A stretch of DNA of 64,000 bases from Bacteroidota bacterium (GTDB lineage: Bacteria; Bacteroidota; Bacteroidia; Bacteroidales; Paludibacteraceae), in NCBI GenBank assembly GCA_017860295.1, contig JAFNAS010000002.1, positions 62,001-126,000 on the forward strand. Direction: 5' to 3'. How positions within the stretch are numbered: position 1 is the stretch's first letter; each line of letters begins with the position of its first letter. The notes beneath the pieces are model-generated. The model worked only from the letters and a program-made list of their open reading frames with translations, was not told the origin of the DNA and did not search any database. Below, in pieces: positions 18,005 to 28,020 of this stretch. The position numbers and the translations under genes are program-made.

Positions 18005-19462
18005 TCATTTCTGCCATATAAGTTTAATAGAAAAGTCATCTCCACCCATATTAGCTTTCGCGGCTTGATAATTTTTCAAATTTGTCCGTTGCATAACTGC
18101 CGGATATTTATAGCGATAAGGCATCGAATTGCCAGTAGGAATACCACTTCCCCGTGGAAGTACCGGATATCCGGTTCGGTTTAATTCGTACCAGGCCTGA
18201 CAATCGCAAAAAAACAGCGCATAAAATTTCTGCAACATAATACGTGAAAGACTGCCATCATACGCAACGGAAGTATTCGAAAAGTAGGTAGAAGGCACTA
18301 CGCCGCCCCATTGTGTAATAGCGGCACTAACTCCATTTTGATAATGTGTTTGTGCACTCTCGGTTATAATACCACGCTGCGCTAATTCTGCTTTAATCAA
18401 TTCCACTTCAGCATAATTCATCAATGTCAATTTCATAGGTGCAATTGCCAGACTGACATTAGGTTGAGAATAGCTACCGGAAGGCACCACGCTATAACCG
18501 CTTGGCATACCCACATACGATTTCACCCCATTATTAGTCGCCTTGGTGGCAAAAATAGCTAACCGGGGATCATTCCAACTTTGCAGATTACTCACAAAAA
18601 AATCAGATAAATATGTATAGGATGTAAAATCGGACGATCTTGTTAATGGAGCCAATAGTGGAGAAACTCCCGAAACATATAATAACGCTGCATCATCATT
18701 GGAGGCGAATACCGGGTATTTGGTCGGATTATTAATCATTTCAACCAGTTTTGTCTGTGCATCGAAACCATCAACGTTCAAAACACGCAACAGCACCCTC
18801 ATCCTAAGAGAATTACAAAATTTCTTCCATTTCAATATCCCGGTAGAAACACCAGATGTAAGCGTCGCGTCCGTAGAATAAAGTAACTCGCCACCGGTAT
18901 TATATTTTAAGCCGGACGCCGTATTGAATATATTATTGGCCGAATCAAGATCGTTAATCAAAGCAGTATAAACCTCCTTTTGAGTATCGAATTTCGGAGT
19001 ATATACACCCTCGTCGCCACTACTAGCTTCAGACATGGGTATATCACCGAAAGAATCGACCAACAATTGATAAATCCAGCTACGTAAGGTAATCGCAACA
19101 GCATGGTAATTCGGCAAATTGAGCGCCACCGACTCTTCCTCCATTTTTTTAATATTATTCAACCATTTATAATAAGTTGTCCAAGTACCGTCTCCGGCTG
19201 CATCGCTAAGATAGTACCAACCTACACCCGTAGAACTTGATGTCAAAACTTTGGACTGTAACAGCGGAAATGCAAAATCGTCATAACGATTCCAGTTATA
19301 AGTTGCCATCCCATAGAGAACTGGGTTGAGCAATGTACCGGGATTTACATCGGTAAGGCGGGTTGAATCGGTATTTAATTCATCAAACGAACCACAACCT
19401 GTAAGTAGCAAGATTGAAGCTATCATGCAGATTAATATTCTATTTTTTGTTTTCATCTTCAC
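18005..19462 (-). CDS. SusD/RagB-family outer-membrane lipoprotein
   Basis: A 485-residue surface lipoprotein that caps a SusC-type porin and helps capture the substrate. The lipobox is ILLLTGCGSFDELNTD, with Cys at about 23. The order of features fits the SusD-like_2 group: FDELNTDSTRLTDVNPGTLL near the N-terminus, YHAVAITLRSWIYQLLVDSF (TPR-like helix, about 105-125) followed by GDIPMSEA, and a C-terminal MLQKFYALFFCDCQAWYELN. It follows the SusC gene by 61 bases. The ligand cannot be predicted; the downstream phosphoesterase hints at a phosphorylated compound. Confidence 0.93.
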   Translation of the reverse strand: MKMKTKNRILICMIASILLLTGCGSFDELNTDSTRLTDVNPGTLLNPVLYGMATYNWNRYDDFAFPLLQSKVLTSSSTGVGWYYLSDAAGDGTWTTYYKWLNNIKKMEEESVALNLPNYHAVAITLRSWIYQLLVDSFGDIPMSEASSGDEGVYTPKFDTQKEVYTALINDLDSANNIFNTASGLKYNTGGELLYSTDATLTSGVSTGILKWKKFCNSLRMRVLLRVLNVDGFDAQTKLVEMINNPTKYPVFASNDDAALLYVSGVSPLLAPLTRSSDFTSYTYLSDFFVSNLQSWNDPRLAIFATKATNNGVKSYVGMPSGYSVVPSGSYSQPNVSLAIAPMKLTLMNYAEVELIKAELAQRGIITESAQTHYQNGVSAAITQWGGVVPSTYFSNTSVAYDGSLSRIMLQKFYALFFCDCQAWYELNRTGYPVLPRGSGIPTGNSMPYRYKYPAVMQRTNLKNYQAAKANMGGDDFSIKLIWQK

Positions 19463-19523
19463 AATGGATTATTTGCAACATTAAATCATTATTATCTTCA
19501 CGTTCAAATTATTATACAACAAT

Positions 19524-22500
19524 TTAAAAACTCACATTTAAATTAGCTCCGAAAGTTCTAGTGGTAGGCAAAGATCCGGTTTCCACTCCTGGAACAATCG
19601 TACTGCCATTCAAAGCAACAGTTTCAGGATCAAACATCGGATATTTTGTAATACACAAAAGGTTACGTCCGTAAATTGCTAAAGAAGCATTGTTTAACGG
19701 CGTTTTTGCCAACAACTTACGCGGGAGCGTATACTCAAAACGCATTTCTCTCAATTTGATAAAAGAGGCATCGAAGGAATTGGTTTCCACATTCGATATT
19801 TTATTGTATTCTTTGTAGTACGATTCTACTGTAACCAATTTATTATTAGCGCTGTATGTTCCATCACTATTAAGAACGACTCCGGGCGCCACCATATAAA
19901 TACCACCCAGTTGTGTAAGTGATGAATTACTTGTAATGCGAGAATCGCTAGCTGCAATATAATAAGCAGTGCCTGGCAAACGTCCATTAAGCGTATAAGC
20001 AAGCTTTCCTTGTTCTACCATTTTATAAAATGATTGCGAATAAACCAGCCCTTTCCATTGTCCATCAATCAGAAAACTCAACTTAAAGCCTTTATATGAC
20101 AATTCATTATACAGACCACCCTTCCAGGCTGGATAAGCGCAACCCACATATTGGATTTCGCTAGTTGTCGTCGGCAGGCCATTCGAACCGATTATAACAT
20201 CTCCATTTTCATTACGTTGCAGTTTGTACCCCCATAAATCTCCTGTTGTTCCTCCCACTTTTCCAATAATGGAAACACTACCAACCGAACTGATTGTCTG
20301 GTTTTCGTCCGAACCGGCCGCTAACGAAAGAATCTTATTTTCGTTACGAGACCATGTTAACTTTGTATTCCATTTGAAATTTTTATTTTGGATGGGAACT
20401 ACATTCAATTCCACTTCATAGCCTCGATTACGAACATTGCCCGAATTTATAGTTGCCCGGGTATAACCGGTTGTAGGATCGATTGGTGCATCAAGAATCT
20501 GATTTCTAGTCTGATTATAATAAAAAGTCAAATCAATTCCGACTCGATTATTAAACATGCGAAAATCCATACCGGTTTCGAAGTTGGACGAAATTTCTGG
20601 TTTTAGATCTTGATTATAGAGCGTTGTCGGCATTGTAACCGATCCGGAAAAATCACTAGTTGTATAATATGCTGACGTCTTATACGGATCTGTATCGTTA
20701 CCGACCTGAGCCCACGAGGCTCGTAACTTAAAATAACTGATTGGTTTTGGCATTGATAATATTTCAGACAACAATGCACTTCCTGTCACGGAAGGATAGA
20801 AAAACGAACGATGCGCAGACGGAAGTGTAGAGGACCAGTCATTCCTTCCGGTTATATCTAAAAACAACCTGTTTTTATAATCCCAGTTTGAAATAAAATA
20901 GACACTATTGATTGCTTTTTTTCTAATATCCGTCGACACAGCAGGATTTGATACCCCATTGGCCAGCTTATATACCCCTGGAGTAATCAACCCAGTAACT
21001 GAAGCCGAAAGCATATCATAATATTTGTACATCATATTACCACCAACGGATGCATTCATGTGTATCCCACTCGTATAACTATCATGATATGACAATAAAG
21101 CATCACTATTTATCTCATAATCAAAGACATTTTGCTTTCTAAAAAACCCAGTAGAATACACCACATCACTAACCGTCCGATGCTGTTCTCGCACATCGGA
21201 CGAGAGCTGCATACCCGATCGAACCATCAACTCCATTTTTCGGGTCAACTGCAAATTTGCTGATAATGTGGTCATATTGCTGTGTTTCTCCGACGGATTG
21301 ACATTTTCATACAAGGTAACAAAAGGATTTCCGATATAAGAACTATAAGGCTGCAACTGAGCCACTTTCTCTTGACCGTTTTTCCACATAGGTCGCAACC
21401 AATCCAAATTAACATTCGGATTCTGAAATATCATAAAATAAGTGATAGAATTACTATTATAGCCCAAAGCCGGAACATTATCTGTCTGACGGTATGTATA
21501 ACTACTCTTGGCACTTATTTTAAGGACTCTTGACACCTGCTCCTGAGCAGAAAAACTGGCAATAATACGTTGAAAACCAGTATTAGGCAGGATCCATTCG
21601 TTTTTGGTATGCGTAACCGACATCCTCATAGACCCTTTATCTCCCTTGCCGTCTACGGCTATTGCATTGGTAAGAGTATAGCCGGTTTGAAACAACCCCT
21701 TGATATTATTTTTATAGGCAACCCATGGTGTTGCGGTTGTCGATCGGGTTTGAGTGACCGGATCAAACTGATAATATACCTGGTTTGCATTGAATTGCGG
21801 TCCATAGGCACTACTGGTACCACTGGTACTGGTATTTCCATCCGACGAGGCTCCGTAAGAATAATATTGCTGTCCGGAATATATCGTGCCTGTTTTGCCA
21901 ATATAGGAGGGCAAACCTTGTCCGAATTCATATTGATAATCCGGCCAACGCATCACTCCATCTACACTAAAATTAGAGCTATATGTTACTCCCACACCTT
22001 TTTTAGATCGGCTACCCGACTTGGTTGTAATCATAATTACACCATTAGCGGCCCGTGTTCCATATAAAGCAGAGGCACTAGCTCCTTTCAACACCTGAAT
22101 ATTTTCAATATCCTCTGGATTAATATCTGAAAAACCATTCCCATAATCAATAGATAACTCTGATGATGTGCCGGCACCATAAGCAACACCAGGGTTTGTC
22201 ATTGGGCTACTCATCGGAACACCATCGAGCACCACCAACGCATTGTTTCCATCTTTATTCAACGAAACATCCCCGCGTAACGAAATGCGTGATGACGAAA
22301 GAGGACCGCCAGGAGATAGAATACTTAATCCGGCAACCTTTCCACTCAGTGCACTCGACCAGTTATTAGGCATAGAAGAAGTTATCATCTCTCCTTGTAC
22401 TGTCTGTGTAGCATAGCCCAACCCTTTTTCTTCACGCTTGATACCCAATGCCGTCACGACAACATCAGTCAGTTGCTTCGAATCTTCTTCCAACTTAATA

Positions 22501-22787
22501 GTAATCGTACCATTGGCATAGACCTGTTCGCGGGTTTTATATCCCACATAACTAAAAACAATCACACTCTTCGAAGAAAGAGTCCTTCTCGATTTGAACG
22601 AAAATTCGCCGCTTGCATCGGTAACAGCCCCGTCTGTCGAACCCTTTACTGTTACAGTTGCTCCTATCAATGGCTCTCCTTTGCTATCCGTCACTTTTCC
22701 TTTCACCACACTCTGAGCATAAAGCATGACTGGCATTAATGTCAGTAGAATCAAGCTCAGCCTCATCCAATTTTTCAACAGTCTCAT
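19524..22787 (-). CDS. SusC/RagA-family TonB-linked outer-membrane protein
   Basis: A 1087-residue TonB-dependent transporter. After the signal peptide (ending [10 protein letters not shown]) comes the carboxypeptidase-regulatory-like domain ([20 protein letters not shown], about 30-50), then the plug with [23 protein letters not shown] and the SusC signature [20 protein letters not shown] (about 230-250), and a barrel ending in a terminal Phe (ANLNVSF) as required for barrel assembly. I start at 22787 ([10 protein letters not shown]); the ATG at 22796 is equally possible. It heads a four-gene leftward unit. No anti-sigma factor or hybrid two-component gene is adjacent; the AraC/GyrI regulator upstream is the nearest regulator. 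Confidence 0.95.
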   Translation of the reverse strand: MRLLKNWMRLSLILLTLMPVMLYAQSVVKGKVTDSKGEPLIGATVTVKGSTDGAVTDASGEFSFKSRRTLSSKSVIVFSYVGYKTREQVYANGTITIKLEEDSKQLTDVVVTALGIKREEKGLGYATQTVQGEMITSSMPNNWSSALSGKVAGLSILSPGGPLSSSRISLRGDVSLNKDGNNALVVLDGVPMSSPMTNPGVAYGAGTSSELSIDYGNGFSDINPEDIENIQVLKGASASALYGTRAANGVIMITTKSGSRSKKGVGVTYSSNFSVDGVMRWPDYQYEFGQGLPSYIGKTGTIYSGQQYYSYGASSDGNTSTSGTSSAYGPQFNANQVYYQFDPVTQTRSTTATPWVAYKNNIKGLFQTGYTLTNAIAVDGKGDKGSMRMSVTHTKNEWILPNTGFQRIIASFSAQEQVSRVLKISAKSSYTYRQTDNVPALGYNSNSITYFMIFQNPNVNLDWLRPMWKNGQEKVAQLQPYSSYIGNPFVTLYENVNPSEKHSNMTTLSANLQLTRKMELMVRSGMQLSSDVREQHRTVSDVVYSTGFFRKQNVFDYEINSDALLSYHDSYTSGIHMNASVGGNMMYKYYDMLSASVTGLITPGVYKLANGVSNPAVSTDIRKKAINSVYFISNWDYKNRLFLDITGRNDWSSTLPSAHRSFFYPSVTGSALLSEILSMPKPISYFKLRASWAQVGNDTDPYKTSAYYTTSDFSGSVTMPTTLYNQDLKPEISSNFETGMDFRMFNNRVGIDLTFYYNQTRNQILDAPIDPTTGYTRATINSGNVRNRGYEVELNVVPIQNKNFKWNTKLTWSRNENKILSLAAGSDENQTISSVGSVSIIGKVGGTTGDLWGYKLQRNENGDVIIGSNGLPTTTSEIQYVGCAYPAWKGGLYNELSYKGFKLSFLIDGQWKGLVYSQSFYKMVEQGKLAYTLNGRLPGTAYYIAASDSRITSNSSLTQLGGIYMVAPGVVLNSDGTYSANNKLVTVESYYKEYNKISNVETNSFDASFIKLREMRFEYTLPRKLLAKTPLNNASLAIYGRNLLCITKYPMFDPETVALNGSTIVPGVETGSLPTTRTFGANLNVSF

Positions 22788-22941
22788 CGTACACATATAT
22801 TTTATTTGGTTAATATTTAACTTTCTATATTGCAATTACAAATGCTTTCTATCGCTTATAATTCCGATACAAAGGGAGCTTTATTATATTAACCTACCAT
22901 AAACAAAACGTTACGATTTTATAACATTAACCACACAAGAC

Positions 22942-22982
22942 AAAAAAAAAGAGAGCATAACCCATGGCGGATCATACTCTCC
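22942..22982 (-). terminator. Terminator of the AraC/GyrI regulator gene
   Basis: On the minus strand GGAGAGTATGATCC and a partly matching GGTTATGCTCTC form an imperfect stem followed by nine T. Confidence 0.7.
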
Positions 22983-23012
22983 ATAAATGCCTTGACACCT
23001 ACTTGTTACCTA

Positions 23013-23870
23013 CTACACCGGAACATAGATCTCCGTCTTCAGTTTAGCTGGTTCGGTTTTGTCGGGATTATTGAGGTATTTTTCAAAACAAGCAACATTG
23101 CGCAACTGCATCCCGCTTTCGGGCAACCAATGGCCGAAAATAGTATCGTACACAGAGTCCAGCTTATCGTACGATCCCTGATAAAGGAAAACGGCATATT
23201 TACCTCCCGGCAAAGTCTTCACACCAATCGCACCTTCTGCTTTGGCTGGTTTATGAATAACGAGACAAATATCGGTTCGCAACTTGTCGGCTTCCGTCAC
23301 TTTCGGATCATCGTGATAAACACAAACATGTTCGATACCCGCCGTAAAAAGCTTTTGCGACTTCACGCAAGCCCAGAGTTTTGTCCAGGTTCCACCAAAA
23401 TCGAGCGAAGAATAGTCACCGATATGCCGGATATAAATCACATTTTGATCTTCCTGATCAATTATTTTCGGTACTTTCAGATTAAGCGCCGGGTTGATAA
23501 ATGCTGGTTTCATAATGATAAAATTTTTGTTATTTCTGAATTCGATCGGCGAAATGCCGTAATATTGGTTGAAAATCTTTGACAGAGAAGAGGGCATCTC
23601 ATATCCCACATTGAAAGCAATATCCTGCACTGGGAGTTCGGTATAACGCAACAACCGCGCTGCGGTTTCCACCCGCATCCGGGTAACATAGGTTCCGATA
23701 GGTTCGCCCAGGAATGCCCTGATGATGCGATGAAAGTGAAACGGCGACAAATTGGACAATTCCGCCAGTTTGCACAGATCGAGCTTTTCGTCCAGATGGT
23801 TGTTGATATATTCCGTCACCATATTGATGCGCCGTAGATACTCCTCCCGCGTGGTAAGTTTGTTTTGCAT
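23013..23870 (-). CDS. AraC-family regulator with GyrI-like effector domain
   Basis: A 285-residue regulator starting at the ATG at 23868-23870 (MQNKLTTREEYL). The AraC DNA-binding domain is N-terminal (about 10-115): LAELSNLSPFHFHRIIRAFL for the first HTH and VQDIAFNVGYEMPSSLSKIF for the second. The C-terminal 155 residues are a GyrI-like (SOUL/BmrR-type) small-molecule binding domain, with VIYIRHIGDYSSLDFGG, ICLVIHKPAKAEG and a YQGSYDKLDSVYDTIFGHWL motif. This architecture is that of Rob/SoxS-related multidrug or redox sensors. It has a -7 box at 23893-23900 and its own terminator. It is followed on the same strand by the SusC gene after about 225 bases, but there is a terminator between them. 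Confidence 0.92.
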   Translation of the reverse strand: MQNKLTTREEYLRRINMVTEYINNHLDEKLDLCKLAELSNLSPFHFHRIIRAFLGEPIGTYVTRMRVETAARLLRYTELPVQDIAFNVGYEMPSSLSKIFNQYYGISPIEFRNNKNFIIMKPAFINPALNLKVPKIIDQEDQNVIYIRHIGDYSSLDFGGTWTKLWACVKSQKLFTAGIEHVCVYHDDPKVTEADKLRTDICLVIHKPAKAEGAIGVKTLPGGKYAVFLYQGSYDKLDSVYDTIFGHWLPESGMQLRNVACFEKYLNNPDKTEPAKLKTEIYVPV

Positions 23871-23892
23871 AATCGATTTTTGTTTGACGTTG

Positions 23893-23900
23893 CAAAGATA
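23893..23900 (-). promoter_or_regulatory. -7 box TATCTTTG for the AraC/GyrI gene
   Basis: Matches TAnnTTTG, 22 bases before the start at 23870. It rules out a longer start at 23912. Confidence 0.6.
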
Positions 23901-24059
23901 CGCCTTCGACAAACGACCTCTCTTGTCCGATCTTGCTTATTTGAAAATTACTTTCGTCAACGACAAATTCTTCTTACATTCGTCGCACATTACTTATCGG
24001 CACAAAATTTGCTGGAAGAGAAACTAATTATACTCATACAACAAAACACCATTATAATT

Positions 24060-25175
24060 ATGAAATACAGCTTTTTCATCATAATGTTTGCCATTTTTCT
24101 TACCATGTTCGGCTACGTAATCGGTCGCGGATGGCAGGCATTGCCCTCACAAGGATATTGGCGCCAAGCGTATGCCGGACTCAGTATACTGCTTTTTGTC
24201 TCTTTTTTCATTGCTCTTTTCTTAGGGCAAAGAATGTCCATAAGCCTTGCTTCGGCTGTTTCGTTTGCCGGTGATACCTATTTTCTGATAATGATCTACC
24301 TGCTGTTGTCGTTTCTGGTAGCCGATATGGTACGAGCAATCAACTCGTTTATCCATTTTGCTCCGGGAGGAATGATGAGCTTCCGGTTCTGGTGGCTAAT
24401 GGCCAGTTTCGGCATAATTGCCCTCGCTTTAGTTGCGGGTAACTACAAATTCAACCATCCCGAAATAGTATCGTTCAACCTCGAGACCAACAAACCGAAA
24501 CAAAACAAAGTGCTGAAGATTGTAGCTGTAAGCGATTTGCACGTCGGGTTTTCCATTAAAAAGAAACAGTTACAACACTACGTTGACCTGATCAACGTAC
24601 AGCATCCGGATATTGTATTGATTGCCGGCGACTTCTTCGACCGGGATGTAGAGTCTGTTGAAAAACAAAAGATGCAGGACGAGCTCCGGCATATCCGTGC
24701 TCCGAAAGGAATTTATGCCATCAACGGCAACCATGAGTTCTATTCGGGCAACCTGAAAGCAGTCGACAATTTTTATCACAACGCGGGTGTTCATCTGTTG
24801 ACGGACGATGTGGCATTGATCGATAGTGCTTTTTACCTCATCGGGCGCGACGACCGCACCAACACGCACCGTAAGCCATTAAAATACCTGACGGAAGGCC
24901 TCGATCCGGCATTACCCACCATTTTACTGGATCACCAACCGCACCATCTGGAAGAGGCAGAGCAAAACGGCATCGACCTCCAAATATCGGGACATACGCA
25001 CGAAGGACAGTTCTCCCCGGGTAACCTTATTGTGAAACGGGAGTTCGAGCAGGCACACGGATACCTGCGCAAAGGCAAAACGCAGTATTATATTTCATCG
25101 GGACTAGGCATCTGGGGACCACAATACCGCATCGGCACACAATCGGAGTTGGTTGTAATTAACCTGAAATATTAG
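24060..25175 (+). CDS. Membrane-anchored metallophosphoesterase (YkuE-like)
   Basis: A 371-residue protein starting at the ATG at 24060 (MKYSFFIIMF). The first 130 residues have about four hydrophobic segments; then a calcineurin-like core with AVSDLHVGFS (about 160-169), LIAGDFFDRD (about 191-200), AINGNHEFYSG (about 220-230) and ISGHTHEGQF (about 308-317), all metal ligands intact. It ends with LGIWGPQYRIGTQSELVVI, typical of the YkuE/YaeI group. The substrate is unknown; relatives act on phospholipid or nucleotide-linked diphosphates. It is divergent from the AraC/GyrI gene. Confidence 0.92.
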   Translation: MKYSFFIIMFAIFLTMFGYVIGRGWQALPSQGYWRQAYAGLSILLFVSFFIALFLGQRMSISLASAVSFAGDTYFLIMIYLLLSFLVADMVRAINSFIHFAPGGMMSFRFWWLMASFGIIALALVAGNYKFNHPEIVSFNLETNKPKQNKVLKIVAVSDLHVGFSIKKKQLQHYVDLINVQHPDIVLIAGDFFDRDVESVEKQKMQDELRHIRAPKGIYAINGNHEFYSGNLKAVDNFYHNAGVHLLTDDVALIDSAFYLIGRDDRTNTHRKPLKYLTEGLDPALPTILLDHQPHHLEEAEQNGIDLQISGHTHEGQFSPGNLIVKREFEQAHGYLRKGKTQYYISSGLGIWGPQYRIGTQSELVVINLKY

Positions 25176-25235
25176 GACACACCGAAAACTTGTCTAAACT
25201 CAACAATTCCAAATCACAAGATCCTTATCTTTTTC

Positions 25236-25267
25236 TTGCAAAATTCCCATTCACGGGGCTATCTTTG
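25236..25267 (+). promoter_or_regulatory. Promoter of the ThrE-type exporter genes
   Basis: TTG at 25236-25238, 21 bases, then TATCTTTG at 25260-25267; near-ideal Bacteroidota spacing. The ATG follows 20 bases later. Confidence 0.65.
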
Positions 25268-25287
25268 CGTAGTGAAACTTTTAACAA

Positions 25288-26088
25288 ATGACTGACACTT
25301 TATCTTCTTCAACTAACGAATACGTCCACGCCACCGAGTTTGCCGATCTGGCACTCGACATTGCCACCACTATGCTGGCCTCGGGAGCCCACTGCGGACG
25401 AATCATCCGCAATCTGGATCGTCTGGCCAAACGGTGGGAGTTGAGCGTACAGATGCAACTCACCTTTATCGGGGTGGTAATGACCGTTACCAGCGAACAT
25501 GATCTCTTTCACACCGTCACCCGTTATCGCTCTACCCCGCCCCACTCCGTACACCTAGAACTGCTTACCGAGTTCAGTCGCCTGACATGGAAAGCCACCG
25601 ACGGCGATCTTAACTTTCAACAAGTGCAAGAAGAGACCGAACGGATAAAACGAATAAAACATTACAATTCATGGTCGGTGGCTTTGGCGGTAGGCCTCTC
25701 ATGTGCCTGTCTCTGTTTATTGGCGGGCGGAAGCTTTATCGACGGTATGGTAGCTTGCGTGGGCGCCTTCATCGGATCGATCGTTAGGGTATTTATCCTG
25801 CACCAGAAGTTCAACCCGATGATTGCGTTTGTGATTGCTTCGTTCGTCACCACCATGGTGTCGGGCGCCAACATGGTGTTTCACTGGGGAACGGCACCCG
25901 AAACGGCACTTGCCACCGCCGTACTCTATCTTGTACCGGGCGTACCGCTGATCAATTCGCTGATCGATCTGATTGAAGGGCATCTCTCGTCGGCATGGAA
26001 CCGGGCGCTCTTCGGAGCCTCCATCCTATTGTGTATGGCCGTGGGAATGACTCTGAGCATTGCATTGTTGGGCATCAATAATTTTTAA
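25288..26088 (+). CDS. ThrE/YjjP-type threonine/serine exporter subunit (DUF1212)
   Basis: A 266-residue membrane protein. The N-terminal 115 residues are soluble and carry the family pattern ATTMLASGAHCGRIIRNLDR (about 28-47) and QMQLTFIGVVMTV. About five membrane segments follow (LAVGLSCACLCLLAGGSF, GMVACVGAFIGSIVRVFIL, MIAFVIASFVTTMVSGANM). The length and plan match YjjP, the first half of split ThrE exporters, which work with a YjjB partner; the next gene is that partner, 2 bases downstream. Related pairs export succinate or amino acids, so the substrate is open. Confidence 0.92.
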   Translation: MTDTLSSSTNEYVHATEFADLALDIATTMLASGAHCGRIIRNLDRLAKRWELSVQMQLTFIGVVMTVTSEHDLFHTVTRYRSTPPHSVHLELLTEFSRLTWKATDGDLNFQQVQEETERIKRIKHYNSWSVALAVGLSCACLCLLAGGSFIDGMVACVGAFIGSIVRVFILHQKFNPMIAFVIASFVTTMVSGANMVFHWGTAPETALATAVLYLVPGVPLINSLIDLIEGHLSSAWNRALFGASILLCMAVGMTLSIALLGINNF

Positions 26089-26090
26089 AC

Positions 26091-26600
26091 ATGATTGCAA
26101 ACTTTATTTTTCGTGTACTGCTCGATTTCGGACTGGCCTTTGTAGTCGGTTTCTGCTGGGGAATTCTCTTCGGTTCTCCCAAAAGGATTCTCTGGATAGC
26201 AGGCTTGCTGGGAGCTGCCGGGCACAGTCTCCGCTTCGTTTTGCAGCAAACGGGTACCGAACTGCTTGCCGCCACCATGATCAGTTCCGTCACTATCGGG
26301 CTGATAGGCATCTATTGCGCCCACAAAGTACACCATCCTCCGGTGGTCTTTACCATGCCGGCCTTTATAACCATGATTCCTGGTCTCTATGCCTACCGCA
26401 CCATGCTGGGATGCATTAAACTGACCGATCCGGCAATTATCAGGAAAACGCCAGACATCATGACACAGATAGGTCATAACCTGATGCTCACCCTGTCGTT
26501 GCTGGCTATTCTGGCTATCGGGATCTCGATTGCCGCATTGCTTTTCAGGAGCCAAAGCGTAAAGGATATTAATTTCGGAAAACGACAGAAAAAGAATTAA
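26091..26600 (+). CDS. ThrE/YjjB-type exporter subunit
   Basis: A 169-residue membrane protein with four or five hydrophobic segments (LDFGLAFVVGFCWGILFG, MISSVTIGLIGIYCAHKV, FTMPAFITMIPGLYAYRTML, LMLTLSLLAILAIGISIAAL). It is the second half of a split ThrE exporter (YjjB, PF12821 type). The 2-base gap from the YjjP-type gene indicates translational coupling, and the two should form one complex. A strong hairpin terminator follows. Confidence 0.92.
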   Translation: MIANFIFRVLLDFGLAFVVGFCWGILFGSPKRILWIAGLLGAAGHSLRFVLQQTGTELLAATMISSVTIGLIGIYCAHKVHHPPVVFTMPAFITMIPGLYAYRTMLGCIKLTDPAIIRKTPDIMTQIGHNLMLTLSLLAILAIGISIAALLFRSQSVKDINFGKRQKKN

Positions 26601-26610
26601 AAACAGGATA

Positions 26611-26650
26611 AAACAGTAAAGGCTTCGCTTGAGCGGAGCCTTTACTGTTT
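26611..26650. terminator. Hairpin between convergent genes
   Basis: AAACAGTAAAGGCT (26611-26624) pairs perfectly with AGCCTTTACTGTTT (26637-26650), with about four further inner pairs. The T-tract is short on both sides but the position between convergent genes fits a bidirectional terminator. Confidence 0.75.
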
Positions 26651-26652
26651 AC

Positions 26653-27927
26653 TTAATCATCCAGCGCAATTTCATCGAGGATTTTTGCTCTGTCGGGTTG
26701 TTTGTCTTGCTCAAAAAAACGAGCGATTATGGCTGATTTTTTTCTCTCTACCCAGGAGAATGCGTCAGAAGAATTAATGTTCGTCAGATGCCACATACCG
26801 GCTTCCTGTAAAGCATTTTTTAGCAGAGGGATGGCATCGAAATCAGTTTTCTGAAAGAAGCTCAGCTTGTCCATTCCAAGAAAGATCGCATCGTCCTTGC
26901 TCAAATTGACAGCTTTATATAATCGACTTCCTTCCGGAGTCTGCCAGCTGGAAATAGGAAGAAAACTGAGAATTAATAAGCAATCGTTCTGCACTGTAAA
27001 TGGCAAATACCCAACAATCTCCTTTTCCCGACGAGAACAAACCAGCAGCTTCTGTCCATTGACGGCATCCACTATCTCTGCACCCAGTATAGCGTCGACC
27101 AATACCAGATTTCTAAAGAAGGGATTCAGAGTATCCATCCGCTCCTTTAGCCTTTGTAAGGCATGATTCTGAACATATACCTTTAATTGCCGTGTCGCTT
27201 CGCATCCTTCAATAATCCGATTGGCCGGGAAAGAAAGCCATGCGATCTGTCGGTTATCTAGCGTTGCTATACCCATCCGAAAGGCCGACCTCTCTACCCC
27301 GTTATGCCTGAAAACTTTTACATCGGCAGAAATAGCTTCAATGCGAAACCATGAAATAAAACAATCTGACCTGTTTTCAGTACTCCAGCTGAATTGATAC
27401 GCATACAAGCGAAAGTTCATTTTTGATAAACCGATCATTATGAGCTGAAAATGTTGTTGCAACTCTCGCATAAAATGCGTTTGTGCACATGCAGTCACTT
27501 CACTAATCCGTTTTGCTATGGTGACTCTAGCATCCGACAAATTGATGTAAGGCGGTGGATATTTGTGCTCGAGATAGGCTATAAACACCACGCCCATCGT
27601 CATTAAATCATAAAAGGTCAACGCTATCGACGAATTTCCCCTCACATAGTTTTCTTTTTGGAAAGCAGTCAGATTGGCCTGAATTATCCGTATATAAGAA
27701 CGGGGAACCAGGCTATCCCTGACGATGGATACTCTTGGAGGAGCTGCCTTTAGTGCCATCATATCGAGCTTCTGTTTTTTGGAAAACGAATCAAACAAAG
27801 AAGGATCGAGATCGGAAAGCCTCAGCATCTTACGGGCAACCTCCGAAAACTGGTCAAAGTAGGTTTTAGTCACTGCAAAACCTCTTTTGACAGGAGCTAG
27901 TGGTTTTTTCTTTTTATGTTTCGCCAT
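26653..27927 (-). CDS. Protein of unknown function, paralogue of the gene at 28021
   Basis: A 424-residue soluble protein. Residues 1-20 are Lys-rich (MAKHKKKKPLAPVKRG). The middle (about 85-250) is helical then strand-rich. The C-terminal half shares a series of motifs with the product of the next gene: VYVQNHALQRLKERMDTL (about 250-267), TPEGSRLYKAVNLSKDD, then a short MDKLS stretch and a final KILDEIALDD. The HAxxRxxER pattern recalls the DUF4258/BrnT-like group of small RNase-fold proteins, but the rest does not let me assign it. No signal peptide or membrane segment. The two genes and a DUF6261 gene follow one another on the minus strand. Function unknown. Confidence 0.75.
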   Translation of the reverse strand: MAKHKKKKPLAPVKRGFAVTKTYFDQFSEVARKMLRLSDLDPSLFDSFSKKQKLDMMALKAAPPRVSIVRDSLVPRSYIRIIQANLTAFQKENYVRGNSSIALTFYDLMTMGVVFIAYLEHKYPPPYINLSDARVTIAKRISEVTACAQTHFMRELQQHFQLIMIGLSKMNFRLYAYQFSWSTENRSDCFISWFRIEAISADVKVFRHNGVERSAFRMGIATLDNRQIAWLSFPANRIIEGCEATRQLKVYVQNHALQRLKERMDTLNPFFRNLVLVDAILGAEIVDAVNGQKLLVCSRREKEIVGYLPFTVQNDCLLILSFLPISSWQTPEGSRLYKAVNLSKDDAIFLGMDKLSFFQKTDFDAIPLLKNALQEAGMWHLTNINSSDAFSWVERKKSAIIARFFEQDKQPDRAKILDEIALDD

Positions 27928-28020
27928 GGATAGTTAAGTATAGAAATAATTGAATGTATGTATCGTTCGGCATACGGTTGTTTCGAGCTCTAACACATTG
28001 CTGTATGTAAAATCTCATAT

